From the NCBI GenBank assembly GCA_016292095.1, contig JAEFAB010000043.1, positions 1-64,000 on the forward strand: 64,000 nucleotides of DNA, written 5' to 3'. This DNA comes from Eubacterium sp. GTDB taxonomy: Bacteria > Bacillota > Clostridia > Lachnospirales > Lachnospiraceae. A model generated the notes under the pieces. The model was not told where the DNA came from, did not search any database, and saw only the letters and a list, made by a program, of their open reading frames with translations. Positions 18,357-26,496 of this stretch are shown piece by piece; positions within the stretch are counted from its first letter, which is position 1, and the number at the start of each line of letters is the position of its first letter. The translations under genes and the position numbers were made by a program.

Positions 18357-18770
18357 ATGGCAGTAGTTAAAGAATTAATCAGAGAAGAGAGTAACGGTTC
18401 AATCAGTTTCGGTAATTATGAATTACCACAGAAAACAAAAAAAGCTGACTTTGAAGTAGCGGGCGATGTTTACAAAGTTAAGACTTTCAAAGAAATCACA
18501 AAGTTGGAAAGAAATGAGTCTTTTGTATATGAATCTATTCCGGGAACAGCAGTTAGCGTATTCAGAGAAACAGACCAGGAAATCAGTTTCTTTGTTGATG
18601 GAACAACTCAAACTCAGATTACATTAGAACTGGAACCAAACAAGGAGTATCGTGTAGTTGTGGGACAGTCTGATTTAGGTGTTTCAAAAACTGACGTTGG
18701 TGGAAAACTTACATTTGACGTAGCATTGAGCGAAGGAAATTTAGTTCAGGTTAAAATCACAGCTGCCTAA
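18357..18770 (+). CDS. Conserved small beta-rich protein of unknown function
   Basis: 137 residues with no signal peptide or membrane segment. Composition and alternating hydrophobic pattern suggest an all-beta fold. Relatives in Lachnospiraceae are, as I recall, sometimes labelled endosialidase, but no catalytic motif is visible and I would not use that name. Strong AGGAGG site. It precedes the small metal-binding protein by 16 bases, so the two are probably one transcript. Confidence 0.75.
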   Translation: MAVVKELIREESNGSISFGNYELPQKTKKADFEVAGDVYKVKTFKEITKLERNESFVYESIPGTAVSVFRETDQEISFFVDGTTQTQITLELEPNKEYRVVVGQSDLGVSKTDVGGKLTFDVALSEGNLVQVKITAA

Positions 18771-18786
18771 TTGTTAAGGAGGCGTT

Positions 18787-19041
18787 ATGGTAAAAATGAC
18801 CGTTGGCATCGAGGGAATGATGTGTGGAATGTGCGAAGCACACATGAATGATGCAATCAGAAATTCTTTTAAAGTAAAAAGTGTTCATGCATCACGTTCG
18901 GACAAAAAAGCAGTAATCATTGCTGAAAAAGAAATTTCAAAAGAGGAATTGGAAAAAGTAATCCGTGAAGCGGGCTATAAAATGCTTCAGGTAGAAACAG
19001 AACCTTATGAGAAAAAAGGGCTGTTCGGCTTTTTGAAATAA
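18787..19041 (+). CDS. Small HMA-domain (CopZ-like) metal-binding protein
   Basis: 84 residues. Seen: the heavy-metal-associated motif GMMCGMC with Cys13 and Cys16, and a beta-alpha-beta-beta-alpha-beta length of about 70 residues, followed by a short basic C-terminus ending KKGLFGFLK. Proteins of this type pass Cu(I) or a similar soft metal to an exporter. No copper ATPase lies beside it, so the partner must be elsewhere. Ribosome-binding site AAGGAGG. Confidence 0.85.
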   Translation: MVKMTVGIEGMMCGMCEAHMNDAIRNSFKVKSVHASRSDKKAVIIAEKEISKEELEKVIREAGYKMLQVETEPYEKKGLFGFLK

Positions 19042-19052
19042 GAACAAAAGAG

Positions 19053-19091
19053 GAGAGGCAATTCGTATGAGATTCATGCGAATTGTTTCTC
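19053..19091. promoter_or_regulatory. 18-bp near-perfect hairpin upstream of radA
   Basis: Bases 19053-19070 pair with 19074-19091 around a three-base loop; three pairs are G-U and all others are Watson-Crick. It is followed by ATATATAAAA, not T residues. It lies 33 bases before radA and 11 bases after the HMA gene. As a plus-strand terminator it lacks the U tract; it may block RNA decay or affect radA. Confidence 0.6.
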
Positions 19092-19124
19092 ATATATAAA
19101 AAAAACAGCTAGAATGGAGAATCA

Positions 19125-20480
19125 ATGGCAAAAAGCACAAAGACAGTATTTTTTTGTAAAGAATGTGGATATGAATCGGCAAAATGGTTGGGACAATGTC
19201 CGGGATGTCACGAAGTAGGAACTTTTGTTGAAGAACCGGTTAGCATGGGAAAAGCAAAAAGAAGTGTGAACCGGCTAGGAAATAAGCCGGTTTTATTAAA
19301 TGAGGTTTCTGCAGAGGACGAGGAACGTACGACCACAGGATTTTCGGAACTGGACCGCGTTCTTGGAGGAGGAGTTGTTCCGGGTGGTCTGATTTTAGTA
19401 GGTGGTGACCCCGGAATCGGAAAATCCACACTGCTTCTTCAGGTTTGCAGAAATATGGCACAGAACGGAAAAAAAGTGCTTTATATTTCCGGTGAAGAAT
19501 CTCTGAAGCAGATTAAATTTCGCGCAAACCGTATGGGCGAATTTTCTGATAATATCAGCTTGCTGGCTGAGACCAATCTGGATGTTATTGAGTCCGAAAT
19601 TCTGGAAATGAAGCCGGAAATCGTTGTAATCGATTCGATTCAGACTATTTTCAGAGAAGACATCAGTTCAGCACCGGGAAGTGTCAGTCAGGTGCGTGAA
19701 TCAACGAATACTTTGATGCAGTTGGCAAAGGGACACACAATTCCGATTTTTATTGTCGGTCACGTAACAAAAGAAGGCGTTGTTGCAGGACCGAGAGTTT
19801 TGGAACATATGGTGGATACCGTTCTTTATTTTGAAGGGGATCGCCATGCAACCTATCGTATTATCCGCGGAGTGAAAAACCGTTTTGGTTCTACCAATGA
19901 AATCGGTGTTTTTGAAATGAGAAACAACGGATTGCAACAGGTACTGAATCCATCTGAATTTATGTTGGACGGAAGACCGACGGATGCATCCGGTTCAGTG
20001 GTTGCCTGCCTTATGGAAGGAACCCGCCCGATTTTAGTGGAAATTCAGGCGTTGATTACGCATACAAACTTTGGAATGCCCCGTAGAACCGCCGTAGGAA
20101 CGGATTATAACCGTGTGAATTTATTAATGGCTGTGCTGGAAAAACGATTGGGAATTCAGATGGGAGATTATGACGCCTATGTGAATATTGCAGGTGGATT
20201 AAAAATCAATGAACCTGCACTGGACCTTGCCCTGGTGATGGCATTGCTCAGTAGCTTTAAGAACAGAATTGTTGATGCTGAAACAATTGTTTTCGGTGAA
20301 GTGGGATTGTCAGGAGAAGTCAGAGCTGTTTCGCAAATTGAACAGCGTGTGATGGAAGCGAAAAAATTAGGTTTCAAGAGATGTATTCTTCCGACAGTTT
20401 CAATGAAAGGATTATCCGATGTAGATGGAATTGAACTGATTGGTGTAGCGAATGTTCAGGAAGCTGCAGATAAAATCTAA
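19125..20480 (+). CDS. radA: DNA repair protein RadA/Sms
   Basis: 451 residues. Branch-migration helicase in recombination. Seen: a four-cysteine zinc finger (Cys11, 14, 25, 28), the RecA-type Walker A in GGDPGIGKST (residues 93-102), the RadA-specific KNRFG motif at 251-255, and a C-terminal Lon-protease-like domain without a need for catalysis. Normal length. It is followed 32 bases later by a membrane protein gene with its own GGGAGG site. Confidence 0.97.
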   Translation: MAKSTKTVFFCKECGYESAKWLGQCPGCHEVGTFVEEPVSMGKAKRSVNRLGNKPVLLNEVSAEDEERTTTGFSELDRVLGGGVVPGGLILVGGDPGIGKSTLLLQVCRNMAQNGKKVLYISGEESLKQIKFRANRMGEFSDNISLLAETNLDVIESEILEMKPEIVVIDSIQTIFREDISSAPGSVSQVRESTNTLMQLAKGHTIPIFIVGHVTKEGVVAGPRVLEHMVDTVLYFEGDRHATYRIIRGVKNRFGSTNEIGVFEMRNNGLQQVLNPSEFMLDGRPTDASGSVVACLMEGTRPILVEIQALITHTNFGMPRRTAVGTDYNRVNLLMAVLEKRLGIQMGDYDAYVNIAGGLKINEPALDLALVMALLSSFKNRIVDAETIVFGEVGLSGEVRAVSQIEQRVMEAKKLGFKRCILPTVSMKGLSDVDGIELIGVANVQEAADKI

Positions 20481-20512
20481 GGGGTTAAAGAGTACATAAG
20501 AGGGAGGAAAAA

Positions 20513-21742
20513 ATGATTTTTGAAGGAAAACATTTGAGAATGCTCGGTGTCAGCATTTTTCTTTTATATCTAGCAATCTATTATTGGGAAAAAATTGCAG
20601 GTTTTCTTTATACAGGATTTGGCGCCGTCGCTCCGGTACTTCTCGGAGCAGTACTTGCATACATGCTTAATATCCTGATGGACATGTATGAAGACTATTT
20701 CTTTAAAAAAAGTGAAAAACCGATAATTAATAAAATCAGAAGACCGGTTTGTCTGATTGGCTCCATTGTGACCATTGCCGTTATTATCGGTGTGTTAGTA
20801 TATCTGGTTATTCCGGAATTAGTAGAAAGTGCCACAATTCTCGTGGAAGGTATTCCAAACGGGGTACGTGCATTAGCGAGATATGATTGGTTCCAGGCAA
20901 TTGTACCAGACAATATTGTGGACAAACTTTTAGAAATGCACTGGAAAGATTATATTGACAGTGCCATGAAGTTTTTTAAAGGCGGAATTGGCGGATTTGC
21001 TGGAAGTGCCATGAATATTGCAGGGTCTGTCTTTTCTAAATTTGTTTCTGCACTGTTTGCAATTGTGTTTGCAATTTATTTTTTAGGCAGCAAGGAAAAA
21101 TTCCAGACACAGGCTTTGCGTGTAATGCGTGTGGTTGTTAAAAAGGATTACTATGATAAAACATTGCATTACTTAAACGTTTGTAATCTCTGTTTCCATA
21201 ACTATATTGTAGGAAAACTTGTGGATGCCATTGTAGTTGGAATTCTTTGTGCAATCGGAATGTCTGTTTTGAGACTGCCATATGTTTTGATGATTTCAGT
21301 ATTTGTAGGATTTACAGCATTAATTCCAATCGTCGGAACCTATCTGGGTATAGCTGCTGGTGCAATCATTATTTTGACTGTATCTCCTATGAAAGCTTTA
21401 ATCTTCTTGATTTTCATTATTATTATGATTCAGTTTGAAGCGAATGTAATCTATCCAAAGCTGATGAGTAATTCTATTGGACTTCCGGGCGTTTGGGTTC
21501 TCGCAGCAGTTACTGTAGGCGGAACAATTGCCGGTATCGGTGGTATGTTAATCGGTGTTCCAATCGTGGCAACCGTTTACCAGATCTCCAGAGAAATCAT
21601 TTTGGAACGAGAGAAAAAACTGGGATTAGAGACACTTCCGGAGATTAAAAATGTCTCACAGGAACGCTGGACTAAAATTAAAAATATTAAGAATAAAGCA
21701 GCGAAAAAAACAGAACAACGGAAAAAGAACGGAAAGAATTAG
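20513..21742 (+). CDS. AI-2E family (PerM/YtvI-like) membrane protein
   Basis: 409 residues, about eight membrane segments and a large loop after the third. The C-terminal half has the family pattern GFTALIPIVGTYLG, then PKLMSNSIGLPGVWVLAAVTVGG split over two helices. Family members include permeases for autoinducer-2 or Na+/H+ antiporters; substrate here is unknown. The C-terminus is a basic, Lys-rich cytoplasmic tail. Preceded by GGGAGG. Confidence 0.85.
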   Translation: MIFEGKHLRMLGVSIFLLYLAIYYWEKIAGFLYTGFGAVAPVLLGAVLAYMLNILMDMYEDYFFKKSEKPIINKIRRPVCLIGSIVTIAVIIGVLVYLVIPELVESATILVEGIPNGVRALARYDWFQAIVPDNIVDKLLEMHWKDYIDSAMKFFKGGIGGFAGSAMNIAGSVFSKFVSALFAIVFAIYFLGSKEKFQTQALRVMRVVVKKDYYDKTLHYLNVCNLCFHNYIVGKLVDAIVVGILCAIGMSVLRLPYVLMISVFVGFTALIPIVGTYLGIAAGAIIILTVSPMKALIFLIFIIIMIQFEANVIYPKLMSNSIGLPGVWVLAAVTVGGTIAGIGGMLIGVPIVATVYQISREIILEREKKLGLETLPEIKNVSQERWTKIKNIKNKAAKKTEQRKKNGKN

Positions 21743-21781
21743 AGAGTTTTACTTATTCGCGTGTCAGAAGTGAAAAATACC

Positions 21782-21811
21782 TTGACAAAGCCGATGAATT
21801 TATGGTATAAA
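21782..21811 (+). promoter_or_regulatory. Promoter of tRNA-Trp
   Basis: Consensus TTGACA at 21782-21787 and TATAAA at 21806-21811, 18 bases apart. The tRNA begins 20 bases downstream of the -10 box. Confidence 0.75.
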
Positions 21812-21831
21812 TACCCTTGTGCAAATTACAT

Positions 21832-21902
21832 AGGGGCATAGTTCATCGGTAGAATAAGAGTCTCCAAAACTCCAGAGCTGGGTTCGATTCCTAGTGCCCC
21901 TG
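21832..21902 (+). tRNA. tRNA-Trp (anticodon CCA)
   Basis: Folds as a cloverleaf. The acceptor AGGGGCA pairs with TGCCCCT and the discriminator is G. The D stem is GTTC/GAAT. The seven-base anticodon loop CTCCAAA has CCA at 34-36; one outer anticodon-stem pair is mismatched. The T arm is CTGGG/CCTAG with loop TTCGATT. The 3' CCA is not encoded. It stands alone, with its own promoter and terminator. Confidence 0.93.
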
Positions 21903-21907
21903 CTGAA

Positions 21908-21939
21908 AAGAATCAGTCGTAAGACTGGTTCTTTTTTTG
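21908..21939 (+). terminator. Terminator of tRNA-Trp (first copy of a repeated hairpin)
   Basis: AAGAATCAGTC pairs with GACTGGTTCTT around GTAA, followed by seven T. The same stem occurs again at 22611 and 26351. Confidence 0.9.
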
Positions 21940-21991
21940 TGCTTTCGACGCGGTGGTAGCGTGGGGAGTTGGGGACACGGGGGAGTGAATT

Positions 21992-22486
21992 ACGAACGAA
22001 ATTGGGAATGTGCGAGATTCATCCGTAGGGAGTTGAGGGCTTTTACAGATGAAAATAGGGGAAGGCGATATTTATTCGTAGTGGATTGGGGACTATTACG
22101 AATGAAAATATGAGATTGTGGAATGTATTCGTAGGATCGAGAAGATTTTTACGAATGAAATCTGAGAATTGGGAAATGGATTCGTAATGGTCGGGGAGTT
22201 GTTACGAATGAAAATAGAGAAACGTGAGATGGATTCGTAATGATAGCGCGACTACTACGGATGAAAGTGGAGAAAAGTGAATTATATACGTAGTAATGAG
22301 GATTTGGCTACGGATGAAAGAGGAGAAATGGGCAAATCATACGTAGTGGCAAGGGAAAATGAGGTTCTTCGCTGGGGATTACTAGAGGATTTCCGGTTTC
22401 TGCACTTCATCTAGTGACAAATTTGCAGAGATTACTAGATAAAATGAGAATTAAGCAAAATCACCAGTGAATTGGCGTATTGGAAT
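21992..22486. repeat. Array A: nine degenerate 53-bp tandem repeats, each with an internal inverted repeat
   Basis: Units begin at 21992, 22045, 22098, 22151, 22204, 22257 and 22310 with an exact 53-base period. After an 18-base insertion two more begin at 22381 and 22434. In each unit, positions 1-6 and 30-35 tend to be complementary: ACGAAT/ATTCGT in units 3-5 and ACTAGA/TCTAGT in unit 8. Units 1, 2, 6, 7 and 9 are imperfect. The interior drifts freely. No ORF with a ribosome-binding site runs through it. This array fills most of the 828-base gap between the tRNA and the sigma-factor gene. I do not recognise the element. Confidence 0.85.
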
Positions 22487-22563
22487 AGTGCTAGTAAACG
22501 GGGGTCAGAATCCATGGTATTGTTGGTAATGTCAATTTAGAACAAATATGTTATGATGAAAGC

Positions 22564-22640
22564 AAAGTTTAAGTGTCTCAAGAGGAATTGACTTTAGTGC
22601 TTCTGATAAAAGGATCAGTCAAAAGACTGGTTCTTTTTTA
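22564..22640 (+). ncRNA. Candidate small RNA of about 75 nt
   Basis: An extended -10 (TGT plus TATGAT at 22552-22557) is followed about 75 bases later by a strong terminator hairpin at 22611-22640. Between them there is no ORF with a ribosome-binding site. No -35 box is clear. The call rests only on promoter-to-terminator spacing. Confidence 0.3.
22611..22640 (+). terminator. Second copy of the repeated terminator hairpin
   Basis: AGGATCAGTC pairs with GACTGGTTCT around AAAA, then six T. Compared with the other two copies, an A-to-G change in the left arm still pairs as G-U. Confidence 0.8.
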
Positions 22641-22730
22641 ACAAAAGAAGATGAAATAAAAAAGTTTGAATTTATTTCGACACATTGGCAGACTGAATCG
22701 TAGTTATAGTGAAAGGAGGTTGATATACAT

Positions 22731-23228
22731 ATGGAAGGTACCGGACATGAAAAAGATTTTGAAAGAATTTATGAGATGTATGTGAACGATATTTACCGGT
22801 TATGCTATTCCTTCATGAAAAATAGTATGGATGCGGAAGATGCAGTTCAGGAGACGTTTTGTAAATACTACCGATGTGAGAAAGTCTTTGATTCGGACAG
22901 TCATATTAAGTCTTGGCTTATTGTGACCGCGTCAAATTATTGCAAGGACGTATTGAAGCATTGGTGGCGAAAGCGACGTGATATAGACGAATGTGTCAAT
23001 ATGTACTCCGAAGAGCGGACGGAAATCAATGAACTGATGAGTGACATCATGAATCTTCCGGAAAAGTATAAAACCGCTGTATTCCTATATTACTACGAGG
23101 GGTATAACAGTAGGGAGATTGCAAAACTTTTAAATAAACCGGAATCGACAATACGTACATATCTTCAGAAAGCTCGGAACATTTTAAAAGGGAAATTGAT
23201 CGAAGGAGAGGTTGTGTATGAACAATGA
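22731..23228 (+). CDS. ECF-type RNA polymerase sigma factor
   Basis: 165 residues. Seen: sigma region 2 (about 10-75) with MDAEDAVQETFCKYY and the promoter-melting region, then region 4 (about 105-160) with LPEKYKTAVFLYYYEGYNS and a helix-turn-helix ending in TIRTYLQKARNILK. Very strong AAAGGAGG site. The next gene, a membrane-anchored putative anti-sigma factor, overlaps it by 11 bases, so the pair is coupled. The promoter it recognises is not known; such factors often control their own operon. Confidence 0.92.
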   Translation: MEGTGHEKDFERIYEMYVNDIYRLCYSFMKNSMDAEDAVQETFCKYYRCEKVFDSDSHIKSWLIVTASNYCKDVLKHWWRKRRDIDECVNMYSEERTEINELMSDIMNLPEKYKTAVFLYYYEGYNSREIAKLLNKPESTIRTYLQKARNILKGKLIEGEVVYEQ

Positions 23229-24651
23229 ATTCAAAGAAGCATACGAAACAATAAACATCTCAAGTGATGTAAAGAACCGTATAAAAGGGGAAATAATGAA
23301 TGAAAATAAAACAACAAGGAAAGTTTTCCACTTTGGAAAACCATTTGCAGTTGCTGCGGTAATTGTAGCTCTTGTTGTGCCAACAGGGGTATTTGCGACA
23401 CAGCAGATGATAAAGCATTATAAAATGAAAATGACGAAAGGAAATCATAAGGTTGAGTTTGATCTTTCTGATGTGCAAGTAACAAAAGAAGAAGGGGCAG
23501 ATGAAAACGTAAAATACGTGAAAGTGACGGGAGACTTTGACAAAAAGTTTAAACCTTACTATGAAGAGTTGGAAGAGCCAGTTCTTCCGGAAGATGATAT
23601 AAAATATGGATTGTATGGTTCCAATCAATTCTTTGTTTTGAAAGAGAATAAAAAGGATGATTGGGATCTTTGGTACGAATTAGTTTATTTGGACGATGAA
23701 GTGGCGAAAGGTGAAATCTTTGAGACTTTTGTAGGAGGAACAAAGGAGTTTGAATCAAACGGAATGAAGGGCGTATGCGTGGATTACTCCGCAACAGATG
23801 GAAGTCAGGATGAGGAAGAACCTGTTGCTCATCGACTATATCTTTTCCATGAAGAGTATGGATATTTTATTACATTATTTGCTTCGAAAAATGTATCGGA
23901 GAAAGAACTGGTTCGTTTGGCAAAGACAATCAAGATGGAACCGGTGAACCACAAATATGAGGCATCAGACTATACTCGTTACAGCAGGAGTAAGTATAAG
24001 ACCGTTGATCCGAATGCAATTGATGATTTTGATTATTATCATGAACGGGTAATGCATGAAGATTCATTTATTTCCGGAAATCAAGCAAAAATTGGGGAAG
24101 CAACAGTTTGCGTGAAAAATGTTGAAGTGCTTGATGCTGTGACCGGACTGGATCAAGAACATTTTAACATAGGATTTCGTTATCGGGATTATAAAAAATT
24201 TACCGACAAGAATGGAAAGGTAAAGAGCTATAACAGAGAGACTTTTAATCCGATGAATTTTGAAATTCTCGAAAACAAAACAATTCATCCGAAATATGTG
24301 AAGGTAACATATGAAGTTGATAATTCACAAGCACTCACGTTTGATGGGACTTATTTCTTCCCATTTGGTTTGACGAAATATGACATCGAAGATGGAGTGA
24401 AATATCAGAGGAAGGATGGATATGAAGGATGCAAGTATCTTCCAACAAATGAACTTGTACGTGGAGACGGTTGTATGTATTGCGAAGAGCTGGAGCATGT
24501 GAAAGGAAAGCCAGAAGAAATGCGGGCAATAAAAGCTACCAAGGGTAAGTTGACATTACATTGCATCTATTGTGTGGATGATGATTTCTTGGATAAGATG
24601 GCAGTGGATTTAAAGTATAACGGACCTTATATTGATATTTCACAAAAATAA
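23218..24651 (+). CDS. Putative membrane-anchored anti-sigma factor
   Basis: 477 residues from the ATG at 23218 (GAAGGAGAGG upstream); a TTG at 23212 is rejected. Seen: a cytoplasmic N-terminus of about 45 residues, one membrane helix (about 45-62, FAVAAVIVALVVPTGVFA), and a roughly 410-residue extracellular region rich in Tyr, Asp and Lys. This layout, plus the overlap with the ECF sigma gene, indicates an anti-sigma factor that senses an extracellular signal. The extracellular part shows no catalytic motif I recognise. Confidence 0.75.
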   Translation: MNNEFKEAYETINISSDVKNRIKGEIMNENKTTRKVFHFGKPFAVAAVIVALVVPTGVFATQQMIKHYKMKMTKGNHKVEFDLSDVQVTKEEGADENVKYVKVTGDFDKKFKPYYEELEEPVLPEDDIKYGLYGSNQFFVLKENKKDDWDLWYELVYLDDEVAKGEIFETFVGGTKEFESNGMKGVCVDYSATDGSQDEEEPVAHRLYLFHEEYGYFITLFASKNVSEKELVRLAKTIKMEPVNHKYEASDYTRYSRSKYKTVDPNAIDDFDYYHERVMHEDSFISGNQAKIGEATVCVKNVEVLDAVTGLDQEHFNIGFRYRDYKKFTDKNGKVKSYNRETFNPMNFEILENKTIHPKYVKVTYEVDNSQALTFDGTYFFPFGLTKYDIEDGVKYQRKDGYEGCKYLPTNELVRGDGCMYCEELEHVKGKPEEMRAIKATKGKLTLHCIYCVDDDFLDKMAVDLKYNGPYIDISQK

Positions 24652-24698
24652 AAAACGGAAACGGGATATGAGGAACCCTGTCAAAGTTAGACTTTTTT

Positions 24699-24727
24699 CG
24701 AGACGACTTCGGTCGTCTCGTTTTTTT
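24699..24727 (+). terminator. Terminator of the first sigma/anti-sigma operon
   Basis: CGAGACGAC pairs perfectly with GTCGTCTCG around a TTCG tetraloop and is followed by seven T. Confidence 0.93.
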
Positions 24728-24767
24728 ATGTGGAAAGAAAAAAGTATAAGGGAGATTTATTGGACTT

Positions 24768-24875
24768 TTGATTTTTTATATTAAAAGCAACAAGATTATT
24801 CCATTGCCCGAAGAAAAGATAAATCAAGTGTGGCGCGTGTTGAATTATAAGACCGGACAATATGAAGAAGTTTAG
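24768..24875 (+). pseudogene. Short coding remnant, about 35 codons
   Basis: An open frame ends at 24875 with codons for PEEKINQVWRVLNYKTGQY, a sequence that looks protein-like, but there is only a TTG start and no well-placed ribosome-binding site; an in-frame stop lies at 24747. It may be the 3' tail of a lost gene. I cannot name the parent family. Confidence 0.3.
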
Positions 24876-24925
24876 CAGCACTTCAAAGTGTTTAAGGTTG
24901 ATTAAAACGAAAGGAAGGATGACCT

Positions 24926-25762
24926 ATGAAAAAAACGATGATAAACAAGTGGAGACCAGTTTCTGAGTTGAGACCGATTGAAAAAGATATATCAAATTTA
25001 GGATACAAGAAGCATTTTGCAGATGTACATGAGCTGGCAAAGGACAAATATAAAGTGTGGAGCAGTATGAACAACGGGACAGCGTGTTTTTATGAACCAC
25101 TTGAGTTGAAAGAAGAAAATGGGGAACTCTTTTATCGGGAAAATGCTGAAACGGAATTCGCCGAAGAAATTGAGAGTTTTGAAACGCAGTTGGGAACAGT
25201 TGAAAATCACGATTGTGGCGAATTCGATAGCTGGATTGAAATACAGAATGAGGGGAAGAAACTCAAAATTGAAGGAAACTATTGTGACATGTTCGATTGC
25301 GGAGAGTATGTGTATGCAGTGTCCAATTTTATGCACATGGGTTTGGGAACTTTCAAAATTACTCGAATCGGAAGAGATTACGAAGCAACAGAACTGTTCA
25401 ATAATGATTGGCATGCATTAAGTGATGAGTACCAAGGAACAAGACTGGAATATGTGGGCCGCTTTAATGAAGAGTATGGGTATATTCTTATTGCTAGCGG
25501 GCAAAAAAAGGAGGAAGCGCCTGAAGAACGAAACGTGACATTTTTGTTCCGGTTTGATGAAAACGGAGATTATTGTGTGTACAAAGAATTGGATTTCTAT
25601 ATGCCGGCTTGTGTGAGCCTGATTGAACAGGGAGAGAATATGTATTTTGGTTGTAACAAGATGTTGATCCGATTGAATGCAAAAACAGGGGAATTGTTGT
25701 ATTATACAAACAAGAGTGATGAAGAAATTGCTGCATTAGAGAAGCAAAGATTAAGAAAGTAA
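24926..25762 (+). CDS. Hypothetical protein, possibly a beta-propeller-like fold
   Basis: 278 residues, no signal peptide or membrane segment, acidic overall. I do not recognise a family. Several stretches look like repeated beta strands ending in turn motifs, for example FLFRFDENGDYCVYKEL and LIRLNAKTGELLYY, which hints at a small beta-propeller. AGGAAGG site before the ATG. Flanked by short coding remnants on both sides, so this part of the chromosome seems to have lost genes. A role as an immunity or accessory protein is only a guess. Confidence 0.65.
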   Translation: MKKTMINKWRPVSELRPIEKDISNLGYKKHFADVHELAKDKYKVWSSMNNGTACFYEPLELKEENGELFYRENAETEFAEEIESFETQLGTVENHDCGEFDSWIEIQNEGKKLKIEGNYCDMFDCGEYVYAVSNFMHMGLGTFKITRIGRDYEATELFNNDWHALSDEYQGTRLEYVGRFNEEYGYILIASGQKKEEAPEERNVTFLFRFDENGDYCVYKELDFYMPACVSLIEQGENMYFGCNKMLIRLNAKTGELLYYTNKSDEEIAALEKQRLRK

Positions 25763-25782
25763 AAAGGAGGAAAAGTACTTTG

Positions 25783-25857
25783 ATGATTAGTCCGGAAGTA
25801 TATGTTGAAATGCTTAAAGATAGTTCGTTGGAATCGGGTGGATTATTTGAATATTGA
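25783..25857 (+). CDS. 24-residue ORF, probably a truncated gene
   Basis: ATG at 25783 preceded by AAAAAGGAGG, 20 bases after the previous stop. The peptide starts MISPEVYVEMLKD and stops after 24 codons. The start and ribosome-binding site look real, but the product looks like the N-terminal helix of a longer lost protein. It could instead be a genuine small protein. Confidence 0.4.
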   Translation: MISPEVYVEMLKDSSLESGGLFEY

Positions 25858-25887
25858 TGCTTTCGTTTTCCCTAAAGTATGTTATTA

Positions 25888-25893
25888 TATAAT
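25888..25893 (+). promoter_or_regulatory. Putative -10 box upstream of the 25995 gene
   Basis: A perfect TATAAT about 100 bases before the start codon; no convincing -35 partner. Confidence 0.35.
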
Positions 25894-25994
25894 ATGATGC
25901 TTGGGTCAAGGAGAAGGAGGGCATGTCCTGATTATTCCAAAGCTGCACGTTGATTCAAGTCATATTAATTTTAGCGTTGAAAGGGAGAGACATT

Positions 25995-26333
25995 ATGAGT
26001 GAAGTTAACAGTTTAAACGGCGGTAACAATTCGTCTGAGTCAAATAATACAGAAATAGGTAAAATGTTCAAATCGCCTTACAATCATTCCGGCAAGAGTA
26101 CACATTTTTCTACCGGAAGTAAAATACAAGCTTTTGCAGTAATCATGCTTATTTTAGATGTGATTGGTGTAATTTGCCTTACCTATAATGGTTTTGACAT
26201 TTCAGTTTTGATAGCCAGTGCGTTGGGCGGAGCAGTTTTATTTACTTTTTTCTATGGATTTGGTGAAATCATTGACAGACTCATTTCCATCGATGAAGGA
26301 ATCACAAGGATAAAAAATAGTAAGAGAAATTAA
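25995..26333 (+). CDS. Small two-helix membrane protein
   Basis: 112 residues from the ATG at 25995, seven bases after AAGGGAGA. An upstream in-frame start at 25950 has no such site. The first 45 residues are rich in Asn, Ser and Gly, followed by two hydrophobic segments (about 46-65 and 70-90) and a basic end. Function unknown. Ends 17 bases before a terminator, so it is probably monocistronic. Confidence 0.65.
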   Translation: MSEVNSLNGGNNSSESNNTEIGKMFKSPYNHSGKSTHFSTGSKIQAFAVIMLILDVIGVICLTYNGFDISVLIASALGGAVLFTFFYGFGEIIDRLISIDEGITRIKNSKRN

Positions 26334-26350
26334 TATTAGTACCTCTGAAA

Positions 26351-26379
26351 AAGAATCAGTCGGAAGACTGGTTCTTTTT
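26351..26379 (+). terminator. Third copy of the repeated terminator hairpin
   Basis: AAGAATCAGTC pairs with GACTGGTTCTT around GGAA, then five T. The stem is identical to the tRNA-Trp terminator; only the loop differs. Confidence 0.88.
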
Positions 26380-26409
26380 GTTGTTGTAAAGGGGGAGATT
26401 TCTCCCATC

Positions 26410-26496
26410 TATTGTTTTCAAAGGGCGAATTTAATAACATTGTCCCCGGGGTTGCTATTGCAACGGCGGTTATGCTGGCAGTGAAGGCGCTCTCTT
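26410..26496 (+). other. Possible 28-codon hydrophobic peptide remnant
   Basis: A frame from a TTG at 26410 to a TGA at 26494-26496 would encode a short hydrophobic helix (NNIVPGVAIATAVMLAVKAL). There is no good ribosome-binding site, and the frame ends inside the terminator stem at 26490. It may be the C-terminal tail of a lost membrane protein. Confidence 0.2.

Noticed and set aside
18357-18770. Endosialidase label for the 137-residue protein
   Set aside because: Far too short for a sialidase and without catalytic Asp-box or Arg motifs.
21992-22486. CRISPR array
   Set aside because: Units do not alternate conserved repeats with unique spacers; whole units drift and no cas genes are present.
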